From: Algivirga pacifica
GTDB taxonomy: Bacteria; Bacteroidota; Bacteroidia; Cytophagales; Flammeovirgaceae
Length of the DNA: 64,000 bases
NCBI RefSeq assembly: GCF_039543525.1
Contig: NZ_BAABJX010000017.1
Coordinates: 62,001 to 126,000 of the forward strand
Direction of reading: 5' to 3'
Shown here piece by piece: positions 17,371 through 24,868 of the stretch. The position numbers were made by a program, and so were the translations under genes. Below the pieces are notes generated by a model, which made no database searches, was not told the origin of the DNA, and saw only the letters and a program-made list of their open reading frames with translations. Numbering within the stretch: position 1 is the first letter of the stretch; the number at the start of each line of letters is the position of its first letter.

Positions 17371-18852
17371 TTATGAGGTTGTATCTAGTTGTGTAAGGTA
17401 CTTATTGGCTTTTTCTAGCAGGGCTTTTCTTTCTTCTTCACTTCTTTTATCCCAGTTGGAAAGTAGCATTTTCAGCCTTGGAGCACTTTCAAAAAAGTCT
17501 CGGTGTTCATGCATGAATCGCCAGAAGAGCGCGTCCCAGGTATCGCACCAATCACCTTTAGCGTAGTCACTCATTGTCTTGATATAATTGCTCCCGCTGA
17601 TATAAGGCTTGGTAGAAAAAATCCCTCCATCAGCAAATTGACTCATCCCATAAATATTGGGAACCATGACCCAATCATAAGCATCAATAAAGAGTTCCAT
17701 AAACCATTGGTAAACCTCATCTGGATGTATCTCACATAAGAGCATAAAATTTCCCAAAATCATGAGTCGCTCAATATGATGACAATAACCTGTCTGTAGT
17801 ACTTTTTCAATTGTATGGTCTACAGGAGGAATACCCGTTTGGGCCGTGTAAAAAGCGTTGGGCATTTTTCGGGTAAACTGCCAGAAGTTGGTAGTTCGCT
17901 CTATACTTCCCTTAGTTTCATAGACACCTCTTATAAACTCTCTCCAGCCAATAAGTTGCCTGACAAAGCCCTCTGTAGAGTTTATGGGGATATTCTGTTG
18001 TTTTGCATATACTAATGATTCCTGTAGTACCTCCTTGGGGGTAATAAGACCGATATTGAGCATGGGAGAGAGTACCGCATGATGTAGAATGGATTCTTCC
18101 ATAACAATAGCGTCTTCATAAGCGCCAAAGTCATGGAAGCGATCTTCCAGAAAATCCTTCAACCATTTTTTACTTTCCTCGTAGTTAGCTGGGTATAAGG
18201 GAGAGGAAGGAAGTTGACCGGGGTTGTCGGTGTAGTGTTTGTTTACATATTCAATAGCCTCCTCAAAATACTGATCAGCGTTAGGGTATTGTATAGAGGG
18301 TGGACGTTGTTTTTTGGGGTATTTTTTTCGGTTATCCTGATCATAGGTCCACTGTCCTCCTTGAGGTTCCTCCTGATTCATCAGGATATTCATTTGCTTT
18401 CGCTGTTGCTTGTAGAACGTAGTTTGATGAAGTTTCTTTCGCTCAAAAAAGCGTCCTTGTTCTTCCATTGTATTAAGATACAAGGGGGAATCATAGATAT
18501 ATTGCTCTATATCGTGTTCTTGGCTTTTTTTAGAAATTCTACGTGCTAGCCAATTGTCGACAGGGTTAATGAAATGAATATGGGAGACGTCTTCTTTAGC
18601 TAGTGCAGCGATACACTGTCGTATGTCAGACTGTTCTTGGGAGCTCTCAATATAAGTCACCTCATATCCTTCTTGTTGCAAATAGTCCTCGTAAAACTTC
18701 ATGCTAGCTCTATGGTATACTAGCTTATGTTTATGAAAAGCATATTGACGAAAGAAGAGGTGCTCCTCAATCAGATAAACGTGTCGACTGCGATGAAGAG
18801 CGGGGTGCTCTTTTAAGAGCTGATGTGGAAAGATAAGTGTTGCAGAATACAT
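17371..18852 (-). CDS. Cryptochrome/photolyase-related protein (FeS-BCP/DPRP family)
   Basis: A 493-residue member of the deoxyribodipyrimidine photolyase-related family (PhrB/CryB, 6-4 photolyase type). N-terminal antenna-like domain about 1-140 (TLIFPHQLLKEHPAL), then the helical FAD domain with GYCHHIERLMILGNF and PNIYGMSQFADGG. Classical members hold a [4Fe-4S] cluster with four cysteines in the C-terminal half. Here that half has only three cysteines (about 357, 373 and 435), and the usual cluster segment reads DYAKGDWCDTW, so the cluster is probably missing. Last gene of a four-gene operon; its ATG overlaps the upstream stop (TAATG). Role: light-driven repair of UV damage or light sensing. 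Confidence 0.92.
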   Translation of the reverse strand: MYSATLIFPHQLLKEHPALHRSRHVYLIEEHLFFRQYAFHKHKLVYHRASMKFYEDYLQQEGYEVTYIESSQEQSDIRQCIAALAKEDVSHIHFINPVDNWLARRISKKSQEHDIEQYIYDSPLYLNTMEEQGRFFERKKLHQTTFYKQQRKQMNILMNQEEPQGGQWTYDQDNRKKYPKKQRPPSIQYPNADQYFEEAIEYVNKHYTDNPGQLPSSPLYPANYEESKKWLKDFLEDRFHDFGAYEDAIVMEESILHHAVLSPMLNIGLITPKEVLQESLVYAKQQNIPINSTEGFVRQLIGWREFIRGVYETKGSIERTTNFWQFTRKMPNAFYTAQTGIPPVDHTIEKVLQTGYCHHIERLMILGNFMLLCEIHPDEVYQWFMELFIDAYDWVMVPNIYGMSQFADGGIFSTKPYISGSNYIKTMSDYAKGDWCDTWDALFWRFMHEHRDFFESAPRLKMLLSNWDKRSEEERKALLEKANKYLTQLDTTS

Positions 18853-19022
18853 TAAGCAGAGGATTTGGATGTGGAGGAATGCTGTAGAGGTTTATGCTTA
18901 TTCCTGCGGCAACGTTCACTACAATACTGTACCTCCTCCCATACGGCTTTCCATTTCTTTCTCCAGGCAAATGGACGTCCACAGGTTTTACAGATCTTGG
19001 TTGGAAGGTGTTGCTTTTTCAT
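18852..19022 (-). CDS. DUF2256 zinc-finger-like protein, 56 aa
   Basis: A 56-residue protein with two CxxC-type pairs: KICKTCGRPFAW and VQYCSERCRR, and the basic RRKWKAVWEE-like link between them (FAWRKKWKAVWEEV), all typical of DUF2256. The length fits the family. Family function is unknown but members are often coded beside photolyases. Here it lies five bases after one photolyase gene and shares one base with the next, strong evidence of translational coupling. Confidence 0.93.
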   Translation of the reverse strand: MKKQHLPTKICKTCGRPFAWRKKWKAVWEEVQYCSERCRRNKHKPLQHSSTSKSSA

Positions 19023-19027
19023 ACTCA

Positions 19028-20134
19028 TTAATACATACCTCTATAACGCGATTTGAGTTCCTTTTTAACCTTTTTCCAAAAACCAAAGAAAGAAGGATAA
19101 TACCCTTCGACTGAAGAAATCCAGTCTCTAGGGTGTTGTATTCCTTTATAATGATTATTGGTAGGATGTTCTTTATAATGTATCTCACAATCCGGATAGG
19201 CAGACATTAAGGCATCGAACTCTCCCACGAATACTTGAATTCCTTCGATATTTTCGGAAAGTCCCAACAGGAAATCCATTGATTGTTGAGAAATAGGGTA
19301 CTTGTCAAAATGAGAGGGCTCTAGGAGCAAGATACGGTTGGCATCAAGGTCTTTTTCCCAAAAGGGATCTATATTATACCAATTGTAGATTAGTATAGGT
19401 TGTGAAGAAGAGACCTTTATAGGAGAAACTTCTGGAAGAGGAGTCTGAAGGTTAGGGATCATCGTGGCTTTCAAAATATCTGGGGTGGTGAGCGTAGCCA
19501 ATTGCTCATAAGAAACATCCAGGAATGTGCCTTTTTGTTGATGCTTGCTATGCTTATTGATATTATCCTGATTAGCAATATACTTCTTATTACTATTGCT
19601 GCCGGCTACCCATTGCCAGCTTAAGGCATTACTTGCCCAATCTCCATCCAATAAGTGATAGTACATCCATTGGGCAGGGATCTTCCAGTGACTTTTACCT
19701 TGATTGCAGGTAATTGCAGCAATGTACATGCGTAGGTGGTTGTGCAGGTACCCTGTGCGATAAAAGTCTTCGATACCCTGATCAATCACTTCAATACCGG
19801 TATTGGCTTCTATGATAGCAGTAGGCATTTCCCAGTGTTCGACCTCCTCCTGTTCCTTTTTTAAATCTGTATCGATGGAGTCACCTTTAGCTAACCACAC
19901 CTGTTGCCAGTAATCTCTCCAGCAAAGTTCCTGCGTAAGTCGCTCTACTTTTAAGGGAGAGATACCTTTTTGGACTAAAGTATCCAACACATAGCGGGTA
20001 GAAATCACTCCCCTTGAAATATAAGGGGAGAGACGGGTGACATCTCCGTCTAAGTAATTACGGGTTTTACCGTACGAAAAGGGAGAGATCAGGGCTACCT
20101 GTTCAATAATTTCATCAAGTGTTGTCGTAAACAT
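19028..20134 (-). CDS. Photolyase-type protein with the FAD-binding domain at the N-terminus
   Basis: A 368-residue protein. Residues about 1-200 match the FAD-binding helical domain of class I photolyases: SPYISRGVIS, RLTQELCWRDYWQQVW, NHLRMYIAA and LLDGDWASNALSWQWVAG, where the Asp and Asn near flavin are kept. The usual antenna Rossmann domain is missing from the front. A C-terminal region (about 245-345; ILIYNWYNIDPFWEK, RILLLEPSHF, IQVFVGEFDAL) has alternating strand/helix pattern like that antenna domain, so the order seems reversed. A repair or photoreceptor role is likely. Second gene of the operon; its ATG overlaps the upstream stop. Confidence 0.9.
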   Translation of the reverse strand: MFTTTLDEIIEQVALISPFSYGKTRNYLDGDVTRLSPYISRGVISTRYVLDTLVQKGISPLKVERLTQELCWRDYWQQVWLAKGDSIDTDLKKEQEEVEHWEMPTAIIEANTGIEVIDQGIEDFYRTGYLHNHLRMYIAAITCNQGKSHWKIPAQWMYYHLLDGDWASNALSWQWVAGSNSNKKYIANQDNINKHSKHQQKGTFLDVSYEQLATLTTPDILKATMIPNLQTPLPEVSPIKVSSSQPILIYNWYNIDPFWEKDLDANRILLLEPSHFDKYPISQQSMDFLLGLSENIEGIQVFVGEFDALMSAYPDCEIHYKEHPTNNHYKGIQHPRDWISSVEGYYPSFFGFWKKVKKELKSRYRGMY

Positions 20135-20298
20135 TAGGAGAGTTTTTCGATTTCCTTAAGCACTTCCATGGCTTCAGCGTACTTCTTATCGCTTTCGATA
20201 CGATTGCTGGTAGAGAGTGTATGAGACTCCTTTAGTAGTTTTTCGTACTTCTTTTGCAGTTGCTCTTTAGGGTCTTTCTTCTTGAATAGTCCAAACAT
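20134..20298 (-). CDS. Lacal_2735-family small protein, 54 aa
   Basis: A 54-residue charged helical protein starting MFGLFKKKDPKEQLQKKYEK, with HTLSTSNRIESDKKYAEA and a closing leucine-rich helix, the pattern of the Bacteroidota Lacal_2735 (DUF6435) family. Function unknown. Its stop overlaps the photolyase start (TAATG), so it leads the four-gene operon. Confidence 0.9.
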   Translation of the reverse strand: MFGLFKKKDPKEQLQKKYEKLLKESHTLSTSNRIESDKKYAEAMEVLKEIEKLS

Positions 20299-20446
20299 TA
20301 TATGAGGGGTTTAATTAAAGGATTGTTTTCAGGTAAACCTCATTTTAGGTTAAAATGTTTGGAGTCTATTTAATTCATAATGTGTATATTGAAGTGGGTT
20401 GATAACCAATAACCGATACATGAAATAACCAAAACCAATCAGAACC

Positions 20447-21484
20447 ATGCCTACTATCATGCAAGACCTTCAGTACGCTAAAAATGACAGTGATCGCTTT
20501 GGATTAGTGGTCTATAGGGCCAGAGAGGAGGGGATAGACAGTAATATGTTGATGCAACAGATCATGGAGCATAATGTAGATACGGCGATTGTTCGCATTC
20601 GCACTACACTGCTGTCCCAGGTGCATAAGTTAGAAAAGACGGCTATGCCTTATCAGATTACGGATACCCTGGCCTATTACCATCTCGACTTAACCACCTA
20701 TAAACCCCAAGCCCTGATTAATCGAACGCTGCAGTTTAAGGAAGCAGAAGCAGAAGATTATCCAGGGCTTCATTTATTGGTAAGGGAAACCTTTGGGAAG
20801 TACGTTAACCATTATCGCATGAACCCATTTATGGATAATGAACAAGTAACCGAAGGGTACTTGGACTGGGTGTTGAGTTACACCGGAGGACACCCAGAAC
20901 GTAAATGTTTTGTTGTGAAGGACGGAGAGCAAGTAGTTGCTTTTGCCACTTTCAATTTAGAACATCCCGATAAGGTAAAGTCTATTCTTTGTGGAGTGAC
21001 CCATACCCACAGGAGAAGGGGCTTGTATCATGACTTATTGACCTATGGGAAGAATTTCGCCAAGGAAAGTGGGAAGTCTTATATGCGTTCGATCTGCCAG
21101 ATAGAGAACATTGCTGTACAGCGCTCTCTGACCAGACAAGGCTTTGAGTTACATCATACGGAGAATACCATTCATATTAATGCAATGCTGAGTAAGTCAG
21201 TGTTTGAGCCATTAAAAGTAGAAATAGTCCTTAAAGAGGAGGAAATTCAAGGGAAAACAGCCAATAATCGTATCCTAAGTGAGATCAATGACTTGTTTGA
21301 TAAACAGCAGAAGATGGTAACTGCCAATCATCGTTTTGTGAATGTATCACGGATGATGAAGGCTGGTAGTTACCTGATGACGTTTACATTTCCGATGGGG
21401 AGTAAATGTCTTTTAAGGGTAACAGATGCGTTAAATCAAACCTATGTATTGGTGTATTTTGATCTTAAGCATTTTCTGAGGTAA
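20447..21484 (+). CDS. GNAT-family acetyltransferase with extra N- and C-terminal regions
   Basis: A 345-residue protein. The GNAT fold lies at about 100-245, with the acetyl-CoA loop in GVTHTHRRRGLYHDLL (R/Q-x-x-G-x-G/A variant) and a closing strand IENIAVQRSLTRQGF. Residues 1-95 are a separate domain containing TAIVRIRTTLLSQVHKLEKT, which in LPS-type acyltransferases (FdtC/WbmX-like sugar transferase families) precedes GNAT domains. The last 80 residues carry SEINDLFDKQQKMVTANHRF and then a beta-rich end. Substrate unknown. It is a single gene, divergent from the photolyase operon. Confidence 0.82.
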   Translation: MPTIMQDLQYAKNDSDRFGLVVYRAREEGIDSNMLMQQIMEHNVDTAIVRIRTTLLSQVHKLEKTAMPYQITDTLAYYHLDLTTYKPQALINRTLQFKEAEAEDYPGLHLLVRETFGKYVNHYRMNPFMDNEQVTEGYLDWVLSYTGGHPERKCFVVKDGEQVVAFATFNLEHPDKVKSILCGVTHTHRRRGLYHDLLTYGKNFAKESGKSYMRSICQIENIAVQRSLTRQGFELHHTENTIHINAMLSKSVFEPLKVEIVLKEEEIQGKTANNRILSEINDLFDKQQKMVTANHRFVNVSRMMKAGSYLMTFTFPMGSKCLLRVTDALNQTYVLVYFDLKHFLR

Positions 21485-21637
21485 GAGGTGTGTTTTGTAC
21501 TTAATAAAGGTTCTATGTTTCTATCAATAGAAAGTGAAAAATCTCTTCCTATATGTGAATGATTGAAAATAGGTTGATGTTGTCTGATTGAGATTGATTT
21601 TAAAGAAGTTGTAACTCAAATTTAATGCTTTCCAATT

Positions 21638-21832
21638 ATGGCAAATGAATCAACAAACTGGCCAGATCTGGCTATAGGGCTTTATGATAAGCTGACAGGG
21701 AAAAATGCGGAGATCACCTATGTCTTTGAGCATTTGGAAGTGGACGTGCCCAAAGGAGTAAACTCCAGTGAATCTGCAAAATGGAAGTTGAATGGTACTG
21801 TGAAGATTTCAGCTAAAGAAGCACACAAGTAA
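21638..21832 (+). CDS. Conserved small hypothetical protein, 64 aa
   Basis: A 64-residue soluble protein, STNWPDLAIGLYDKLTGKNA at the N-terminus, then short beta strands (EITYVFEHLEVDVP, AKWKLNGTVKIS). I have the impression of a widespread family of unknown function, often beside gas-vesicle or stress genes, but cannot confirm this. Followed by a terminator. Confidence 0.8.
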   Translation: MANESTNWPDLAIGLYDKLTGKNAEITYVFEHLEVDVPKGVNSSESAKWKLNGTVKISAKEAHK

Positions 21833-21885
21833 ATGGTAGTCTTCTCGAGAAAACCATTGAAAAAAGAAAGTATACTAAAGTGTAG

Positions 21886-21919
21886 GAAAGAGTTGAGCTT
21901 GTTCAACTCTTTCTTTTTA
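21886..21919 (+). terminator. Intrinsic terminator after the 64-aa gene
   Basis: GAAAGAGTTGA-gcttgt-TCAACTCTTTC followed by Ts; perfect 11-bp stem. Confidence 0.9.
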
Positions 21920-21945
21920 AATATACCCTACTAACCTATATCCCC

Positions 21946-22371
21946 TTGAAAAAATTATATTTTGACCTAGATATTGAAATTCAGAATGAGCAAGAGAAGG
22001 CTTCTGTTTATTCTGAAAATGGACAGATTGTGGTAAAGACTTCTGAGCGTTTTCTCACAAAAGCAGGAAAACCCCTGATGTGGTTAAAACGTCTAAGGAG
22101 TGAAATGAAGAAGCGTGATATCTCTCCGGTAGCTCAAGATGTGTTGGTATATGTTGATGAAGTGTTGGTGGCTGAAAAAAAAGGAGATAAACCTTTTCGT
22201 GTGAGAGTTCCTCAGGCGGTAACGGTATTAGGGAAATCTGCAAAGCGTCGTACCAAGAGTTATTATGAAGCACGAAAGCCTTGGATAATTCGAGTAGGGT
22301 TGCTCAGTATTCTGTTTGGAGTCATAGCCTATTTACTATGTGACTTGAGAAAAGTAAGGGAAGAAGAGTAA
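21946..22371 (+). CDS. Hypothetical protein with one C-terminal membrane helix, 141 aa
   Basis: A TTG start gives MKKLYFDLDIEIQ; no in-frame ATG exists near. The soluble part (1-108) is basic (KRLRSEMKKRD, GKSAKRRTKS) and shows a short beta-hairpin domain; residues about 114-133 (IIRVGLLSILFGVIAYLL) are a single membrane span and the tail is charged. Function unknown. It follows the small gene and may be read through, but a terminator lies between. Confidence 0.72.
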   Translation: MKKLYFDLDIEIQNEQEKASVYSENGQIVVKTSERFLTKAGKPLMWLKRLRSEMKKRDISPVAQDVLVYVDEVLVAEKKGDKPFRVRVPQAVTVLGKSAKRRTKSYYEARKPWIIRVGLLSILFGVIAYLLCDLRKVREEE

Positions 22372-22395
22372 CTAAGCTGTGTGATATTGATACGA

Positions 22396-22476
22396 TGTAG
22401 GCCCTCGCATCATGGTGCGATGTTGTCAACCTAAGAAAGTAAATTATGTAGGCCCTCGCGTCACGCGAGGGTCCAC
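22396..22476. repeat. Two tandem TAGGCCCTCGC hairpins
   Basis: The first copy TGTAGGCCCTCGCATCATGG carries a weak stem tcgca/tgcga. The second TGTAGGCCCTCGCGTCACGC has a perfect 8-bp stem with a tca loop. The remaining gap to 22549 has fragments of the family B repeat (GTATAGTG, ATAAGCGATAAAC). Confidence 0.75.
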
Positions 22477-22549
22477 GGAAGTATAGTGCTTCGAGTAGTT
22501 TAAGGCTTATTTTACGGATCATCCTGATAATAAGCGATAAACAAAACAA

Positions 22550-23209
22550 TCAACTATGTGTCATAAATAAAGTGACCGCTAAGGCTAAGGCCTCATGAAT
22601 CTCTTCAATAGATGCATGAATCAAGTGAGTGTCTTCCCGTTGCTCGATAAGTTGTTCAATCTTACTTTTGGCGGCTTTTTGATCTTCTTTACCGAATACC
22701 TCTTTTTCCAGCTGACAAGCATTAATAAGACTAAGAAGCATCAGTTCTTCCGCTTCAGGAGTTTGTCTATAAAGAACAATTCCTTCCAATCGTTTTCTAA
22801 GCTGATTTTCAGGCTGCGGATCTACCGTAGGGTATTTGTCATAGTGGAAGATAAACAAGAAGGTTCCCTCTTTCTTCTGTAGAATCTTTTGTTCTACCAG
22901 ATGCTGCAGTGTATCCTCCTTGATAAGAGACGCTTTTTCAGCAAAACGTTCTAGCCAGTGAGTTACTGTATGTTCTTTACGGGTATCCAGAATTTCTTCC
23001 AGGTAACGGTTCAAAATAGGATTTGCTACCGCCTCTTTATTGAGTACCTGTATACGTTTCTCATGAATCTGAATTTTCTCAGCCAAGGTAAGCTCAAGCA
23101 GTATAGCAGCAGCAATGCCGTAGTTCATCTCATAGGACTCCGAAACGAATGTTCCTTTTTCATCGTCCAAAGCCAGTAGTACAAGTTGATCAATCAGTGT
23201 TAATTTCAT
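22550..23209 (-). CDS. GPP34 (GOLPH3/Vps74-like) family protein
   Basis: A 219-residue all-alpha protein of the GPP34 family, known in eukaryotes as PI4P-binding Golgi proteins; bacterial members are of unknown role. Diagnostic features: LTLIDQLVLLALDDEKG at the start, AAAILLELTLAEKIQI (conserved hydrophobic helix), and the end ALALAVTLFM. No signal or membrane span. A single gene bordered by repeats on both sides. Confidence 0.93.
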   Translation of the reverse strand: MKLTLIDQLVLLALDDEKGTFVSESYEMNYGIAAAILLELTLAEKIQIHEKRIQVLNKEAVANPILNRYLEEILDTRKEHTVTHWLERFAEKASLIKEDTLQHLVEQKILQKKEGTFLFIFHYDKYPTVDPQPENQLRKRLEGIVLYRQTPEAEELMLLSLINACQLEKEVFGKEDQKAAKSKIEQLIEQREDTHLIHASIEEIHEALALAVTLFMTHS

Positions 23210-23255
23210 AATACAGGGGAGTTAAGTGTTTGCCGTTATTGGTCGTTATGTATAC

Positions 23256-23418
23256 TATAGTGTTTAAGATTAATCCTGTCGCTATCTACGGGATAATATA
23301 TAGTTTAGAGACGCCATGTAATGGATTATCGCTTATCGGTTATCGTTTATAAACAATAAGCGATAACCGATAAGCAATAAACTGACATCATGCGAGAGCT
23401 TCAATCTTAACTACTATA
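23256..23418. repeat. Palindromic repeat, family B (TATAGTGTTTAAGATTAA arms, GATAACC-type core)
   Basis: Outer arms TATAGTGTTTAAGATTAA and TTCAATCTTAACTACTATA are inverted. The core 23327-23380 is a second, near-perfect palindrome made of 7-nt units (TTATCGC, TTATCGG, TTATCG... facing AAGCGAT, AACCGAT, AAGCAAT). A sister copy lies at 28.24-28.38 kb and a core fragment at 51.8 kb. Confidence 0.85.
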
Positions 23419-23440
23419 TTATACGTGTGGAGAAGGTAAA

Positions 23441-23502
23441 AAGTAATAGGTAATAGGTAAAAAGTAATTAAATTTCTCCTTTCTCCTTTCTCCTTTCTCC
23501 TT
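23441..23502. repeat. Heptad tracts GGTAAAA-like then (TCTCCTT)4
   Basis: Imperfect GGTAAAAAGTAATAGG units are followed by four perfect TTTCTCC units that end at the stop of the next minus-strand gene. The same order (GGTAAAA then TCTCCTT) recurs at 39.74-39.86 kb. Confidence 0.85.
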
Positions 23503-23948
23503 TAATAAGCAGCCATATAGTTGACGACTATACGAATAGGGGTGTATCCTTTCTCCTTGACTGTTACTGGGTTGATCGTGCCATTTCCATTCATACGGTT
23601 GGCAAAAAGTCCTTGTGCCTCTTTTACAAAGACCGAATAAGTTCCAGCAGGGAGAGAAGCTTTGAAGGAGCCATCTTTTTTACTTTTCACGATTAAGAGA
23701 GGTTCTTCCTGTATTTGGTAGAATGTCCCTTTCCTAGCTTGTATATCTTTTGCATTAAGCGCATTGAAAATATAGACTTCCCTTTCAATACCTTTGGGTT
23801 GCGCGGTCTGAATAGTAGTATTTTCTTGTCCAACCATAGGCATCTGATTGCCTTCTTGCCAAAGAATTACACCTTCTATTCCTGAGGTGTATTGCTGTGT
23901 CTTACAAGCCATCAGCGATAAGAATACTGTGAAAATAAGTAGTTTCAT
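23502..23948 (-). CDS. Small lipoprotein with carboxypeptidase-regulatory-like fold
   Basis: A 148-residue lipoprotein with lipobox LSLMAC (Cys15). The mature chain has IEGVILWQEGNQMP and KSKKDGSFKASLPAGTYSVF, the strands of a carboxypeptidase-regulatory-like (transthyretin-like) domain often found on Bacteroidota surface proteins. Role unknown. Its start codon abuts a heptad array (GGTAAAA on the plus strand), so its leader can vary in length by slippage. Confidence 0.88.
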   Translation of the reverse strand: MKLLIFTVFLSLMACKTQQYTSGIEGVILWQEGNQMPMVGQENTTIQTAQPKGIEREVYIFNALNAKDIQARKGTFYQIQEEPLLIVKSKKDGSFKASLPAGTYSVFVKEAQGLFANRMNGNGTINPVTVKEKGYTPIRIVVNYMAAY

Positions 23949-23952
23949 TTGA

Positions 23953-23999
23953 GGTAAAAGGTAAAAGGTAAAAGGTAAAAGGTAAAAGGTAAAAGGTAA
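23953..23999. repeat. Perfect (GGTAAAA)6 heptad array
   Basis: Six perfect units plus a partial seventh, the cleanest short array of this unit in the window. It starts four bases upstream of a start codon (minus strand). Confidence 0.95.
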
Positions 24000-24072
24000 G
24001 GGCGACCCTTGTGGTCGCCCGTCACTCTCAAGTATATGTTACAAGGGGAGTGGTCCTCTTGTGGTCGCCCGT
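24000..24072. repeat. GGGCGACC-cttgt-GGTCGCCC hairpin plus half copy
   Basis: The first copy is a perfect 8-bp hairpin; 40 bases on, CTCTTGTGGTCGCCCGTCA repeats its right half. Hairpins of this sequence type occur in other bacterial genomes, from memory; a degenerate one is at 9.5 kb. Confidence 0.8.
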
Positions 24073-24139
24073 CAGAAACAGAGAGCAGTGAAAAATTTAC
24101 AGTGAGAATTTGATCAGTACAGTCGACCTAAATAATTTT

Positions 24140-24188
24140 CTTCATTCTTCATTCTTCATTCTTCATTCTTCATTCTTCATTCTTCATT
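24140..24188. repeat. Perfect (CTTCATT)7 array covering the nicotinamidase gene end
   Basis: Seven perfect 7-nt units. The stop codon and last five sense codons of the nicotinamidase gene are inside the array. Confidence 0.95.
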
Positions 24189-24799
24189 GCTATTTCTTTA
24201 CTGTAGACAATATGAATACCAGTCGCTCTCATTTCCTCAATAGCAGCCTCTACATCACCTTTTTGTAGGTTCACTCCTTTGGTAGCATCAGCAACTAAAT
24301 AGGTTGTGAAACCAAGGGAGTGCGCATCCATCGCTGTGAATTTTACGCAATAGTCAGCGGCGAGACCGACAACGTATACTTCATTAACCCCTTTTTCTTT
24401 GAGATAGTCACCAAGACCAGTAGCTTTCTTTCTGCCATTGTCAAAGAAACCACTGTAGCTATCGATCGTTTTGTCGGTACCTTTGACAAACACTTTTTCC
24501 ACCTTATCCATATTTAGTTCCTTAACAAACTCGGCTCCTGTTGACCCTTGTACACAATGTACAGGCCATAGGATTTGAGGAAGGCCATGCAGATCAATAA
24601 CTTCACCAACCTGCTTCTCTGTATGATTTGCAGCAAAACTGCCGTGATCGGCAGGGTGCCAGTCTTGTGTAGCAACGATCAGGTCAAAGTCTTCTTGAAG
24701 GGCGTTGACCGTAGGGATAATGCTTTCTCCTTCTGGTACTGCCAAAGCACCATCTTTTACGAAGTCATTTTGAATATCAACTAAAATTAAAGCTTTCAT
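24170..24799 (-). CDS. pncA: Nicotinamidase (isochorismatase family)
   Basis: A 209-residue protein converting nicotinamide to nicotinate for NAD salvage. Catalytic Asp in VDIQNDF (8-14), metal site in DWHPADHGSFAANH, Cys nucleophile in AADYCVKFTA, and HCVQGSTGAEF. The ATG chosen gives MKALILVDIQNDF, the standard family N-terminus; a longer frame would start in a heptad-array-like stretch. The family core ends at VYSKEIA; the last residues MKNEE come from the CTTCATT array and are probably not functional. A neighbouring gene on the same strand has the same tail. Confidence 0.96.
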   Translation of the reverse strand: MKALILVDIQNDFVKDGALAVPEGESIIPTVNALQEDFDLIVATQDWHPADHGSFAANHTEKQVGEVIDLHGLPQILWPVHCVQGSTGAEFVKELNMDKVEKVFVKGTDKTIDSYSGFFDNGRKKATGLGDYLKEKGVNEVYVVGLAADYCVKFTAMDAHSLGFTTYLVADATKGVNLQKGDVEAAIEEMRATGIHIVYSKEIAMKNEE

Positions 24800-24840
24800 A
24801 ATCGTGTAAAGTGTATAGTGAAAAGTGTAATGATTAGATT

Positions 24841-24868
24841 CTTCATTCTTCATTCTTCATTCTTCATT
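24841..24868. repeat. (CTTCATT)4 array covering the end of the next gene
   Basis: Four units of the same 7-mer as at 24.14 kb. It forms the 3' end of the upstream minus-strand gene and lies just before the nicotinamidase leader, which also holds GTGTAAA/GTGTATA units. Confidence 0.95.

Noticed and set aside
22322..22549. 75-codon minus-strand frame over the TAGGCCCTCGC hairpins
   Set aside because: Repeat-derived (DARAYI repeated twice), low coding quality and partly opposite a real gene.
24000..24072. GGGCGACC hairpins as tRNA or rRNA fragments
   Set aside because: No cloverleaf, anticodon arm or TTCGA loop; simple hairpins.
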